A DNA stretch of 64,000 nt. Origin: Corbicula japonica. Lineage: Eukaryota; Mollusca; Bivalvia; Venerida; Cyrenidae. Below are positions 32,301-38,544 of the stretch, piece by piece; positions within the stretch are counted from its first letter, which is position 1, and each line of letters opens with the position of its first letter. The notes under the pieces were generated by a model. That model made no database searches. It was not told the origin of the DNA and saw only the letters and a list, made by a program, of their open reading frames with translations. Where the stretch lies: assembly GCA_038501625.1 (NCBI GenBank), contig JAZAYU010000264.1, positions 1-64,000 of the forward strand. The letters are read 5' to 3'. The position numbers and the translations under genes are program-made.

Positions 32301-32557
32301 GTTTTTATTGCTGTGCACCTCTCGCTTGCTCGCTCATTCAATCCCATATAAATGATGTATTCAGGTTACTATAGTTACTATTTTTAGTTGTTGTTGTTTT
32401 ATTTTGCTGCAGGATCACATTGGGCAATCAGTTAGAGGGAGTGCGTCTAGTTGACCCAGAAATTGTTACACGGTTTAAAGAGAAATATCCAGATGGCAAC
32501 TGTATGGGCCCCCCTAAAGAGGGGCTGGACAGGGATCCTAGGGAATCTCAGAGATAG
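8164..32557 (+). CDS. METTL3: METTL3, N6-adenosine methyltransferase catalytic subunit (15 exons)
   Basis: Exons: 8164-8335, 11512-11767, 12375-12444, 13427-13476, 16335-16416, 16870-16996, 19395-19514, 20729-20784, 21852-21971, 23880-24067, 25639-25677, 26730-26838, 27845-27910, 31724-31836, 32413-32557. They total 1713 nt, a 570-aa protein (human METTL3 is 580) with every junction GT-AG and in phase. The protein opens [15 protein letters not shown]. It has an N-terminal leader helix, a basic NLS-like KKRKRE, two CCCH zinc-finger modules ([11 protein letters not shown] to CKYVHY) and the Rossmann MT-A70 domain with ADPPWDIHM (DPPW at residues 374-377), [20 protein letters not shown] and [10 protein letters not shown]. 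Known role: with METTL14 it transfers methyl from SAM to adenosine in DRACH motifs of nuclear pre-mRNA. Intron 9 is abnormal, with arrays of donors and acceptors; see the separate entries. Confidence 0.97.
8443..8512 (+). repeat. Left arm of an outer inverted repeat (CCCAAATC blocks)
   Basis: GCACGAAATACCCAAATC followed by repeated ACCCAAATCTA. The reverse complement, with the same GCACGAAATACCCAAATC core, lies at about 10427-10500, so the two arms bracket the Mutator-like element. Confidence 0.6.
8674..10143. mobile_element. Mutator-like DNA transposon, non-autonomous, with 9-bp target duplication
   Basis: TTTCACCAA occurs at 8674-8682 and again at 10135-10143, exactly flanking a 1452-bp segment (8683-10134). 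The ends are long inverted repeats of about 250 bp: GGGACATTACGGACCATGAC at the left pairs with its near-exact reverse complement at the right end, and the match continues through GGACCAGATTTTAGGACATAACGG. A 9-bp duplication with long inverted repeats is the hallmark of Mutator-like elements. The interior (about 8950-9850) holds only short open frames (one of 66 codons at 9559-9759) and no recognisable transposase. Family assignment is inference from structure. Confidence 0.65.
10427..10500 (-). repeat. Right arm of the outer inverted repeat (GATTTGGG blocks)
   Basis: GATTTGGGTAGATTTGGG repeats, then GGGTATTTCGTGCCACCCCC. Read on the minus strand this gives GCACGAAATACCCAAATC as in the left arm at 8443-8512. 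Confidence 0.6.
11512..11767 (+). CDS. METTL3: METTL3 exon 2
   Basis: Encodes residues 58-143, including [16 protein letters not shown] and [14 protein letters not shown], which align with human LLHHLSDLALTLP and [14 protein letters not shown]. Donor gttagt at 11768, phase 2. Ending at 11765 instead would put a stop at the start of exon 3, which decides the donor. Confidence 0.93.
12059..12182. repeat. Fold-back element copy 2, diverged
   Basis: Starts GGCCCAATATCAAGAAACTG and ends GTTTTATGATCTTGGGCAC. The central hairpin is decayed. Lies in METTL3 intron 2. Confidence 0.6.
12375..12444 (+). CDS. METTL3: METTL3 exon 3
   Basis: Encodes [20 protein letters not shown] and LTK. Acceptor aattacag, donor gtgaag, phase 0 at the 3' end. 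Confidence 0.85.
12911..13146. repeat. TTAA-flanked palindromic element A (diverged)
   Basis: Starts TTAACCATTTACTCCAT at 12911 and has the inverted pair GATCTTAGTCAGCC ... GATCACGATCTACACTG. It abuts the next copy and may share its TTAA. Confidence 0.6.
13147..13396. repeat. TTAA-flanked palindromic element B
   Basis: 250 bp from TTAACCATTTCCTCCATAG to GACGTAAAGGGTTAA. Inner arms ATCCAGATCAGC ... CTGATCTGGAT fold back on each other. TTAA at both ends suggests a piggyBac-type miniature element. Confidence 0.75.
13427..13476 (+). CDS. METTL3: METTL3 exon 4
   Basis: 50-nt exon encoding [16 protein letters not shown] plus 2 nt; carries the basic NLS-like stretch. Acceptor ttactgtag, donor gtgaga. 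Confidence 0.82.
13517..13600. repeat. Fragment of a TTAA-family element
   Basis: Internal arm only: GTAGATCAGGCTCAGCTGGC ... CTGATCAGAATCTATACTG. No ends are preserved. Confidence 0.5.
13629..14520 (-). mobile_element. pogo/Tigger-like non-autonomous DNA transposon
   Basis: Terminal inverted repeats CAGTCCACACTCGTTGTGTC at 13629 and its reverse complement ending at 14520, flanked by TA on both sides. The inverted match extends irregularly about 70 bp inward (AATTCGAGTTATC / GATAACCGAT). On the minus strand at about 14065-13930 a short frame, [15 protein letters not shown] ... TLKEK ... EVERENI, resembles the N-terminal DNA-binding start of a Tigger-type transposase and then stops. CAGT ends plus TA target sites fit the pogo group. 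Confidence 0.65.
14534..15765 (+). mobile_element. mariner transposon, full length but dead
   Basis: 28-bp terminal inverted repeats (CGAGGGGTGTTCCAAAAATA and the reverse complement ending GGAACATCCCTCG) with TA at both ends; 1232 bp, the usual mariner size. It starts 13 bp after the pogo-like element ends. Confidence 0.9.
14720..15700 (+). pseudogene. mariner transposase, broken
   Basis: Recognisable pieces in different frames: [31 protein letters not shown] and [13 protein letters not shown] at the N-terminus, [15 protein letters not shown] near the middle, [16 protein letters not shown] and [18 protein letters not shown] near the C-terminus. The first catalytic aspartate, normally in GDETW, is Val here; the later HDN and PCDF aspartates remain. 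Several frameshifts and in-frame stops (for example after LKIQQS) make it non-functional. Confidence 0.88.
16018..16258. repeat. TTAA-flanked palindromic element C
   Basis: TTAACCCTGTCCTCCATAG to GGAGGAAATGGTTAA; lies 77 bp before METTL3 exon 5. Confidence 0.78.
16335..16416 (+). CDS. METTL3: METTL3 exon 5
   Basis: Encodes [20 protein letters not shown] then ESTFSVE, completing a Glu codon at the 5' junction. Acceptor atctttttag, donor gtaaca. This linker is poorly conserved across animals. Confidence 0.82.
16870..16996 (+). CDS. METTL3: METTL3 exon 6
   Basis: Encodes [20 protein letters not shown] and [20 protein letters not shown], aligning with human SLLNQQSTKEQQSKK and ELLNTTTAKEQSIVEKFRSR. 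Donor gtctgt, phase 1. Confidence 0.92.
17048..17212. repeat. TTAA-family element fragment
   Basis: Begins near CTGTTTACTCCATACATATG and ends CTGTGGAGGAACGGGCTAAAG; the central part is deleted. Confidence 0.5.
17507..19165. repeat. Interspersed repeat with AGCTCACCTGAGC head and 166-bp tandem core
   Basis: Starts TTAGCTCACCTGAGCACGAA, then a GTGCTCATGGTGAGC hairpin and a (CCGT)n stretch at 17567-17590. The core is about eight copies of a 166-bp unit: CTTGTCTGAA recurs at 17931, 18097, 18263, 18428 and 18594, and so on to about 19095. It ends CTCAGGTGAGTGATATAGGG ... GGCCCTCTTGTTT. Whole-element type is common in bivalve introns; its mobilisation class is unclear to me. Confidence 0.8.
19395..19514 (+). 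CDS. METTL3: METTL3 exon 7
   Basis: Encodes [20 protein letters not shown] then [19 protein letters not shown], the first CCCH zinc-finger module (human [16 protein letters not shown] ... CRKLHFRRIINKHTD). Acceptor gtttttaag is weak but fixed by phase. Confidence 0.95.
19593..19840. repeat. TTAA-family element D (diverged)
   Basis: Starts ACTTAACCCTTTACAGG and ends near CATGATGTAACGGGTTGACC. Arms GTAGATCCAAATCTGG ... TGATCTGGATCTACAATG. Confidence 0.6.
20030..20226. repeat. TTAA-family element E (5' end lost)
   Basis: Begins inside the element at GGGCAAACAGTGTAGAT and ends GAGGAATAGGGTTAA. Confidence 0.6.
20374..20565 (+). repeat. 22-bp minisatellite
   Basis: About eight copies of TTTTTAGTTCTCACTACCATTC-type units plus a decayed ninth. 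Each contains TTTTTAG, a pyrimidine-AG resembling a splice acceptor. Lies in METTL3 intron 7, about 160-350 bp upstream of exon 8. Confidence 0.9.
20729..20784 (+). CDS. METTL3: METTL3 exon 8
   Basis: Encodes [19 protein letters not shown], nearly identical to human [19 protein letters not shown] in the second CCCH module. Acceptor attttcag, donor gtaagt. Confidence 0.96.
20812..21096. repeat. Interspersed repeat with TATGCCCCCACAAAGTGGG head
   Basis: The head folds back on itself (CCCCCAC ... GTGGGAGGCATATAG), followed by a GTCTGTACGTCTGTCCG stretch and a single degenerate core, ending CCGACGACACCTTCTAG. Same class as the repeats at 61014 and 63016. Confidence 0.65.
21852..21971 (+). CDS. 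METTL3: METTL3 exon 9
   Basis: Encodes [20 protein letters not shown] then [20 protein letters not shown] (40 codons, phase 0). Human has YVHYEID ... DRLFPPQ followed by WICCDIRYLD, as here. Its last 18 nt and donor gtcagt are repeated twice downstream. Confidence 0.95.
21954..22070 (+). repeat. METTL3: 35-bp tandem repeat carrying three splice donors
   Basis: AACATGTTCCCACCACAG|GTCAGTG and 10 more bases recur at 21954, 21989 and 22024, with a truncated fourth start at 22059. Donors fall at 21972 (gtcagt), 22007 (gtcatt) and 22042 (gtcagt). Reading past the first donor in the METTL3 frame gives VSANK then TAA, so use of donor 2 or 3 inserts an early stop. Confidence 0.93.
22834..22946 (+). 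pseudogene. Decayed copy of METTL3 exon 10
   Basis: The frame around 22841 reads [18 protein letters not shown] then KTWDNSVHV, a degraded version of [25 protein letters not shown]. Unlike the array units it extends past the DPPW position, so it reflects an older, longer duplication. It lies 20-130 bp before the first array acceptor. Confidence 0.65.
22954..23949 (+). repeat. METTL3: 83-bp tandem array of METTL3 exon 10 acceptor plus exon start (12 copies)
   Basis: Units begin at 22967, 23050, 23133, 23216, 23299, 23382, 23465, 23548, 23631, 23714, 23797 and 23880, all exactly 83 bp apart. Each is 70 nt of coding exon 10 followed by TTATATATTTCAG, the next acceptor. Copies 2-12 look identical; copy 1 differs at least at CAGGCACTGGGTAAATATG versus CAGGTACTGGGTAAATGTG. 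Only the last copy continues into CCTCCTTGGGAT (PPWD). Because 83 is not a multiple of 3, entry at any earlier acceptor reads through one unit, shifts frame and meets TGA in the next. Confidence 0.97.
23880..24067 (+). CDS. METTL3: METTL3 exon 10 (catalytic DPPW exon)
   Basis: Encodes residues 352-413: [60 protein letters not shown] and TG, with the SAM-binding DPPW. Its first 70 nt are the last unit of the 83-bp array. Cys368 stands where human METTL3 has Phe. Donor gtacgc. Confidence 0.95.
25378..25595. repeat. TTAA-flanked palindromic element F
   Basis: TTAACCCTTTCCTCCATATA to CTAAGGAGGAAAAGGTTAA, 218 bp, 43 bp before METTL3 exon 11. Confidence 0.78.
25639..25677 (+). CDS. METTL3: METTL3 exon 11
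   Basis: 39-nt exon encoding [12 protein letters not shown] with split Arg and Gly codons at its ends (human [13 protein letters not shown]). Acceptor tctttacag, donor gtatgt. Confidence 0.93.
26100..26222. repeat. Short inverted-repeat segment
   Basis: AGTATCATTCAC at the left and GTGAATGATACT at the right bracket 100 bp containing two CACGTG motifs. Possibly a miniature element; no relatives seen in the window. Confidence 0.4.
26510..26540 (+). repeat. Fragment of the AGCTCACCTGAG repeat
   Basis: TTTTTAGCTCACCTGAAGCTGAGCTTTTTG is the head of the repeat at 17507, here without its core. Confidence 0.6.
26730..26838 (+). CDS. METTL3: METTL3 exon 12
   Basis: Encodes [20 protein letters not shown] then [16 protein letters not shown], nearly identical to human. 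This covers the interface loop and RNA-groove residues of the MTase domain. Donor gtaagt. Confidence 0.96.
27845..27910 (+). CDS. METTL3: METTL3 exon 13
   Basis: Encodes [20 protein letters not shown] and AE (66 nt). Acceptor tcaattttag, donor gtaagc. Confidence 0.95.
28346..28492. repeat. Fold-back element copy 3
   Basis: Near-perfect hairpin centred near 28418 (CGACCAGTCGCC), full length, in METTL3 intron 13. Confidence 0.88.
28676..28889. repeat. TTAA-flanked palindromic element G
   Basis: TTAACCCCTTCTTCCATAG to GGACGAAAGGGTTAA. Confidence 0.78.
29761..29974. repeat. TTAA-family element H
   Basis: CTCTTTACTCCATAGATAAT to ACGGAGGAAGGATTAA; the left TTAA is mutated. Confidence 0.65.
30182..30390. 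repeat. TTAA-family element I, interrupted
   Basis: Starts TTTAACCCTTTTCTCCATAG and runs to CTGGATCTACACATC, where the right end is replaced by unrelated sequence (AGTCAGGGAA repeated near 30415-30515). Confidence 0.6.
30686..30852. repeat. TTAA-family element fragment J
   Basis: Begins internally at GATGTCTGATCAGGATCTGC and ends near ATATAACAGGTTAAG. It may be a separate copy or the displaced half of element I. Confidence 0.5.
31492..31670. repeat. TTAA-family element K (partial)
   Basis: CAGCCAGCACATCTGTGCC ... CCATGCAACAAAGGGGTATC, then GGGTTGAAG; just before METTL3 exon 14. Confidence 0.6.
31724..31836 (+). CDS. METTL3: METTL3 exon 14
   Basis: Encodes [20 protein letters not shown] then [17 protein letters not shown] and 2 nt of Trp. 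The [10 protein letters not shown] motif lines the SAM pocket in METTL3. Donor gtaggt. Confidence 0.96.
31922..32160. repeat. TTAA-flanked palindromic element L
   Basis: TTAACCCTTTACTCCATTTA to AAGGAGTAAAGGTTTAAG. Confidence 0.7.
32413..32557 (+). CDS. METTL3: METTL3 exon 15 and stop
   Basis: Encodes [38 protein letters not shown] and DRDPRESQR, then TAG at 32555-32557. The tail after YPDG differs in sequence and length from the human tail, as is usual for this region. Confidence 0.94.
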
Positions 32558-32671
32558 TAGCAGAGTGAATTGTAGTATTGAGTGAAAAAATGATTTATAC
32601 TGTGGTATCATTTAGTTATGCCAGGTCATATTTTTTGGGTGTAGCCAATAATTACTTTTTTAATAGGCATT

Positions 32672-32677
32672 AATAAA
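32672..32677 (+). terminator. Candidate METTL3 polyadenylation signal
   Basis: AATAAA 115 bp after the stop codon. Another AATAAA is at 33282. Which is used cannot be told from sequence. Confidence 0.3.
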
Positions 32678-32891
32678 TGCATGTTAATATTTCTCATAAA
32701 AGAAGCTACATGTATTGCATGGTAAAATGTTGCTGGGTTGAAACAGCGACAATTAAACCAACTTGACTTTTATTGATACCACAGAACAAGATAAATCAAA
32801 ATTTCTGTTGGAGTACAGGGGCAGTACTAATGATGTACATGTAAGCTCTCTTGAAGCACAAAGAAACAATACATTTAAATAGTTAAATGAG

Positions 32892-33140
32892 TTAAGAGCC
32901 GTCTTCAGTGGTTATTGCATTGTCATTAGTAACAAATTAAATTTTCAAAATCTCTGTAATGGCAAAATGCAGTTCAATAAAACTTTGCACAAATAATCAT
33001 TATTAATTTATCTTCTTTTCACATACATAAAGAAAAGTTAGAACAGTAAAGAAAAAAAGCTAGACCTGAAAACTCCCTAAAATTCTATTTTCATAAATTC
33101 ACAAAAAACTAAGCAACACAAATCATACAAGTTGGTATTT
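32892..33140 (+). repeat. Single arm of the TTAAG(A/G)GCC inverted-repeat family
   Basis: TTAAGAGCCGTCTTCAGTG, then TTCAATAAAACTTTGCACAA and GTTAGAACAGTAAAG as in the arms at 36999 and 38567. No partner arm follows. Confidence 0.6.
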
Positions 33141-33494
33141 TGTTAGTTCTGTCTTTGTTGTTATTGTTGTTTAAGAAATATTTCCACATAATGCACATAA
33201 TACATAAAAGAAGAAACTTTATTGAGAAGGGTAAGAACTGTGCAAAAAAATAACTGAATTAAATTATATTTGATCTTTAGAAATAAATTATTGATCACAT
33301 TTATAAATGTCTTGTATTAAAACAGGACATTTTTGTATGGAATGTATGATTCTTGTTTATTAAAGTCAATATTAATTGAACAATTCATATTTGTTGGAGT
33401 TATTGCTTTATCCTACATATTGAATGACATTGGTGTCTGAAAATGATCTCATGAAATTGTTCAGACAATTCTGGTTCTTACCTAATTTGCCAGA

Positions 33495-33635
33495 ATGAAA
33501 ATATGTACAGTTTAACCTGCCTTAGCAACCACCTGTCTTAAACACCCAGCTTGAATAGGTCCTAGACTGACATTTTGTTCTAATTTTTACCTGTCCTAAA
33601 CAGTCACCTGTGTTAAGCAGCCATTCTCTGTCACT
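33495..33635 (+). repeat. CCTGTCTTAAACA-type repeat
   Basis: Repeating AACCACCTGTCTTAAACACC / AGTCACCTGTGTTAAGCAGC blocks. A related, inversely arranged copy is at 48235-48410. Confidence 0.5.
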
Positions 33636-33849
33636 CCCTTGAGTGGATGCTTCATAAAGGTTTGGTTGTGGATATTGATTAGATCGTTACCTAGGATCGT
33701 TAATGCTAGGTTATAAGGCGATCGCAAAAAATTGAGGCTTTGTAGATCATGTTTGTAAGATGGGGGTCCTCAATGTTTTAGGCTATTTTCCTAGGAAAAA
33801 TCTTAAAACTAAGTCTTTATAGTATATATTTTTTAATGCAACATAGTGA

Positions 33850-33980
33850 CTGAAGATTATAAAACTGAGATTGTAAACCAGTCTCAAATCTCAAGAATCT
33901 GATTGGCTGAAATGGTGACTGGTCAATCAGATGCTTTAGATTTGAGACTGGTTTCCTTGCTCAGTTTTATAACATTGGGC
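33850..33980. repeat. Fold-back element copy 4
   Basis: GAAGATTATAAAACTGAG to CAGTTTTATAACATTGGGC; loop shortened to GGTGACTGG. Confidence 0.82.
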
Positions 33981-34311
33981 AAGTAAGACTGATAGAAGGA
34001 TTTCAATTCCAAAATAACCCGCTAAGTAAAGAATTCACAGAGTAATGGCTTTTAGTACATGCATATTGGACCTTTGTGTCCACGCTATTTATTAATTAAT
34101 ACCAATTGGAATTAAATGGCACTTAGGGAAGCTTCAACAATCAGAAGAGGTGTGCATATTAATGCATTCTGTTCACAGAGTTGTTGTCCTTTTAATTAAA
34201 GTACATATTTATGTCGGCCATTTAACAACCACCAGTAAGAATTCGTTGACTTTTTATTGGATAGGAGATATGCATGTTCTGACTTGATTTTTGAGGCCTA
34301 ACTAAGTAAGT

Positions 34312-34415
34312 CAATCAGAAATACTATAGCAGATTCGGATCAGATGGCACGGAATTGATCTGATCTGAATCTACAATGTTCACCCGGCTTAAAGGTGTAA
34401 ATGAGGAAAGGGTTA
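34312..34415. repeat. TTAA-family element fragment M
   Basis: Right half only: CAGATTCGGATCAGATGGC ... AAATGAGGAAAGGGTTA. Confidence 0.5.
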
Positions 34416-34686
34416 TTTGTCGCTGTGTTGTAGTGAAATGCAATTTCTCCTCGGTTTAATTGTTGTTTTTTTCTCTTTTATTGCAATCTGTTACAAGTAT
34501 TGTATTTAAATGAGAATATGACAGTCTGTCGCCAAAAAAGATAAATAAATTCTGATCGCATTGCATGATATGTTTTGATCGTTCAAAAACAATGATCATT
34601 TCCATGTGTTAAGTATTTTTAAACAAATGGACTTTCTGTATATCTTTAAAATATTATTTATATCCAACTTACAAGCAAAAACATGG

Positions 34687-34924
34687 TTAACCCTTTCCTC
34701 ACTATATACTCATTTTTACGCATGTGCAACCAGTGTATATCCAGATCACCCGGCTTACGGTGCCGACTGATCAGGATCTGCACTGGTCGCATTTCGGTCG
34801 GAAATAGCCTAACGAATCAAAAAGCGAATTTAGACCATGATCAGATGGCATGGATGTGCCGGCTGATCTGGATCTAAATTGTTCGCCCATGCAATAAAGG
34901 TGTATCTATGAAGGAAAGGTTTAA
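34687..34924. repeat. TTAA-flanked palindromic element N
   Basis: TTAACCCTTTCCTCACTATA to TATGAAGGAAAGGTTTAA, with intact inner arms; one of the best-kept copies. Confidence 0.8.
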
Positions 34925-35218
34925 AAAGAAAGTTTTTATTAGTCACTGGATAAAAAACATTCATGTAACTGCTGGGACCAATATACTAGAAATGAGCCGA
35001 CAGCTGTATGTTAATATAATGTTAATAATTAACTCAATAATAATCACATTCGATTGCAAACGCGGCGGTTCATACTTCAAAACTAGGAAGTTGTTCCATC
35101 AAGAATGGTATGCTGAGGTTTTGTTTGCTTTTTTTAGGTATTGAAGCGTTTGTTCTTTGAAAAATTCTTCACAGTTAGAAAGATTTCTCGACACACTGAC
35201 ATACTGTGGTGTGATTAG

Positions 35219-35361
35219 TGCCCAAGGTTATAAACGGAGCATGGAAACCAGTCTTAATTCTCAAGCATCTGATTGGCTGAAATGGCGACTGGTCGCCATT
35301 TCAGCCAATCAGATGCTTGAGATTTGAGACTGGTTTCCAATCACAGTTTTATAACCTTCAG
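35219..35361. repeat. Fold-back element copy 5
   Basis: TGCCCAAGGTTATAAACGG to CAGTTTTATAACCTTCAGC with a near-perfect central hairpin. Confidence 0.88.
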
Positions 35362-35599
35362 CCTATATTTCACACAGGTTTAACTTTTCGCGCATTTCGT
35401 CCTAAGCAGTGTGCGCGAAACCTAAACCCAACCATATCGATCAGTGACCGGTGATGGCCGTGATGTCATCAAGATTTATGAAGACAAATTAAAATGGTTA
35501 ACACAAACATTTCTAAAGTAACTATTTATTAGAAGGCGTCATTGTTAATAAGCAATTTCTTCAATTTGACTAACCACTTATAGACGGTCTAATTACAAA

Positions 35600-35685
35600 T
35601 ATTATGATTGTTGGTATTTGATATCATTGATTTTGTCTTTGTGTCACCTTCTTAATATAAGTAGATTATTATTATTATTATTATT

Positions 35686-35729
<44 letters not shown>

Positions 35730-36430
35730 ATTTATAATATTATTTCCATTTGTGACAAGAAGAATGATAACTCCTGTTTGAGTTATGCCCGCTTTTAAAT
35801 GACTTTTGTATGAAACTTAATGTTTAATATAACTGAAAGCATTTATCCTATTAACTTAATATTTGTATTATGCCATCTGTATGAACACAACCATATGTGA
35901 CCCCAAGAATAAAAATTCGGATCATTTTTTTAGTTCAAAATTAATATCTTTAACCTGGAACTTTATTGCTTATGACTTTGAAAGTATTTGTTCTTGTCAC
36001 AAATACTTGATATATGTCATCTGTTTTTAATGAAGTTATTCTTGTTTGATGTTATGCTCCTTCGAAATGATTTTAGCCTGAAACTTAATTTTTCTTATAA
36101 CTGGAATGTAGTAATAAAGATAAAACCAATTATAGTTTAATCAGTAATTTTAGTAGTAGTGCAGTGCAACTTGAATTACATCTCTTTTTATCATCAGAGG
36201 CCCACATTACAACATTCAACTTTTTGCAAACAGGTGACACGTGTGTTTCAAAGAACACCAAATACTTAGTTAATTGTTGAAAAGTTAAAAACTATTTGAC
36301 CAATATCTTTCCGTTTACAATAAACTTCATACTTTTATGTATACGGGATAAGTAATTATTTTCCAAACTGAATGTTTATTCCTGATTGACAACATGTACG
36401 TATTACGATAGTAAAATGTGCACTTAGTAT
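35600..36430 (+). repeat. Duplicated segment A (first copy)
   Basis: Matches 40740-41402 over most of its length: GATATCATTGATTTTGTCT at the left and CCAAACTGAATGTTTATTCC at the right, with shared CAGTGCAACTTGAATTACAT between. Contains an (ATT)n(ATC)n microsatellite at about 35667-35728. Confidence 0.75.
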
Positions 36431-37000
36431 AGGATAGACAGTGAGTGGAGTGGTCTATTTTTCATAGCCTCTCCAAGAGGTGTCTATTCGACTTGGACCA
36501 CATGACTGCAAAACCCGAAATTCTCGTGCGCAAAGCAATAAATCGCACAAACTTCTGTCATTCACAATTCGTGTTTAAAAGGAGTCGCATCTATTTAGTG
36601 AGTAATTTTGTTGTTATTTTAGTCAGTCATACAATCATGTTAAAAAAACTTGAGTAGTTTTAAAGTAAGTGTAATATTTTTGTCATTCATAAAAGAATCA
36701 CATGTTTGTGTGTTTTAATGAATTAGTTTACCCTTTAAACAGTCATTAAGATAGTTCGTTTTGCTAACAACACCAACAACATCCTGATCATCATCAACAA
36801 CAACAACAAACATCCACAACAACAACAACAATAATAATAATACATGTATCTGTAAGTTAGTCGGGAACTGCTAAATATTTATCGTTAACTTATTGTGAAA
36901 TAATGAGACAATAAAAAATTTATTGTATACAGTAAATATTTCCTTTTTGCAGTGCTAAGCCTTGTTGATATTAAATGGTGCAATCTTGTTACCATGTATT
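36430..37000 (+). repeat. Duplicated segment B (first copy)
   Basis: GAGTGGAGTGGTCTATTTTT, ACTTCTGTCATTCACAAT, AAAGGAGTCGCATCTATTTA and TGCAATCTTGTTACCATGT all recur at 37870-38490 in the same order. The left arm of the hairpin seen in the second copy is missing. Confidence 0.75.
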
Positions 37001-37669
37001 AAGGGCCATACACAGTCCTCGATAAAAAGAAAATTATCAAAATCTCAATAACGGCTAAATGCCGTTCAATGAAACTTTGCACAAATAAATGTTACTAATG
37101 TGTCTTTATTTTGCATATGGTAAGACAAGTTAGAACAGTAAAGAAAATAACGAGATCTCAACATTTCCTAAAACTCTATTAACATAAATTCACAAAAACT
37201 AAAAAAAAACACCTAACATCATTTTAATTGCCCACTTGAGTAATATGATACTGACATGATGTTAAAGAAAGCTTGTTTTTCTTTACTGTTCTTACTGCAT
37301 ATGTAAAATAAAGATACCTTAATACCGATTATTTGGGCAAAATTTTATTGAACAGCAGTTTGCCTTTACATAGATTTTGATATTTTTTATTTTTTCTTTA
37401 CGGCTGTCAGTGCAATAAGGACTGCTGTCAGTGCAATAAGGACTGTTGTCAGTGCAATAAGGACTGCTGTCAGTGCAATAAGGACTGCTGTCAGTGCAAT
37501 AAGGACTGCTGTCAGTTCAATAAGGACTGCTGTCAGTGCAATAAGGACTGCTGTCAGTGCAATATGGACTGCTGTCAGTGCAATAAGGACTGCTGTCAGT
37601 GCAATAAGGACTGCTGTCAGTGCAATAAGGACTGCTGTCAGTGCAATAAGGACTGATGACGGCCCTTAA
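36999..37669. mobile_element. TTAA-flanked inverted-repeat element with minisatellite core
   Basis: Ends TTAAGGGCCATACACAGTCC and GGACTGATGACGGCCCTTAA are inverted repeats. Inside, arms at 37020-37160 and 37265-37395 are reverse complements (CAAAATCTCAATAACGGC, GAACAGTAAAGAAAA). A 21-bp minisatellite sits between the right arm and the right end. No coding capacity. Confidence 0.7.
37403..37654 (+). repeat. 21-bp minisatellite, exactly 12 units
   Basis: GCTGTCAGTGCAATAAGGACT repeated over 252 bp with only a few substitutions (GTTGTC, GTTCAA, ATATGG). Its last half-unit CAGT...GGACT resembles the element's own terminal CAGTCCT sequence, from which it may have grown. Confidence 0.93.
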
Positions 37670-37840
37670 AATTGAAACCAAATACACGTTGTGTGTTTAT
37701 TTAGTTTGTTTGCTTAGACGTCCACTGTGTACTATTACAATTATCACAACATGTATCGATAGCACAGTATGACACTTAGCTATCGGCCGTCCACTTATTA
37801 AAATGAGATAGAAGACGAGATGCACGTGCCAAAGAGTTGT
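37670..37840 (+). repeat. Duplicated segment C (first copy)
   Basis: TTACAATTATCACAACATGT, ATCGATAGCACAGTATGACA and CGAGATGCACGTG recur at 40610-40720; the start AAACCAAATACACGTTGTG recurs at 38490-38530. Confidence 0.7.
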
Positions 37841-37869
37841 CTACGGGATTTAGATCACGGGAATACTGG

Positions 37870-38249
37870 CCACGTAAAGGATAGATAATGAGTGGAGTGG
37901 TCTATGAAAAATAGACGCGAGCGTAGCGAGCGTCTATTTTTCATAGCCACTCCACGAGGTGTCTATCCGACTTAGACCACATGACTGCAAAACTCCGAAA
38001 TTCTCGTGCACAAAGCATCGATCCCCAAAACTTTACAAGCCGAAACACAAACTTCTGTCATTCACAATACGTGTATAAAAGGAGCCACATGTATTTAGTA
38101 AGTAAATTTGTAATTTTGTTGTAATTTTAGTCAGAAATTTAATCACATTAAAAAACTTAAGTAGTTTTAAAATAAGTTTTATATTTTTGCCATTCATTAA
38201 AAAATAAAATACGTGTGTGTTTTAAAGAATTAGTTCATAAGTTCATCAC

Positions 38250-38293
<44 letters not shown>

Positions 38294-38490
38294 ACAACAA
38301 CAACAACAACAGTATTGATAATATCTGTAAGTGTATTAAATTTTGAAGACGTAAACTGCTAAATATTGACCGTTAAATTCTCATGAAATAGTGAAAAACA
38401 AAGAAAATTTATTGTATAATTTTCTATAAAATTGCATTGTTAAAACTTGTAAATATAAATATTGCAATCTTGTTACCATGTTTTAAAAAT
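37870..38490 (+). repeat. Duplicated segment B (second copy)
   Basis: Second copy of 36430-37000. Carries (ATC)n(AAC)n at about 38246-38312, where the first copy has shorter ATC/AAC runs. Confidence 0.75.
37892..37955. repeat. Hairpin with ~26-bp arms
   Basis: GTGGAGTGGTCTATGAAAAA and the rest of the left arm pair with TTTTTCATAGCCACTCCAC, one base apart from perfect, around a GAGCGTAGCGAG loop. Confidence 0.85.
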
Positions 38491-38544
38491 GAAACCAAAA
38501 ACACGGTGTACGTTTATTTAGTTTGTATGCTCAAGGTTCTGTGG

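Noticed and set aside
37403..37654. CRISPR-like array
   Set aside because: Units are contiguous 21-bp repeats with no spacers, in animal DNA; a minisatellite.
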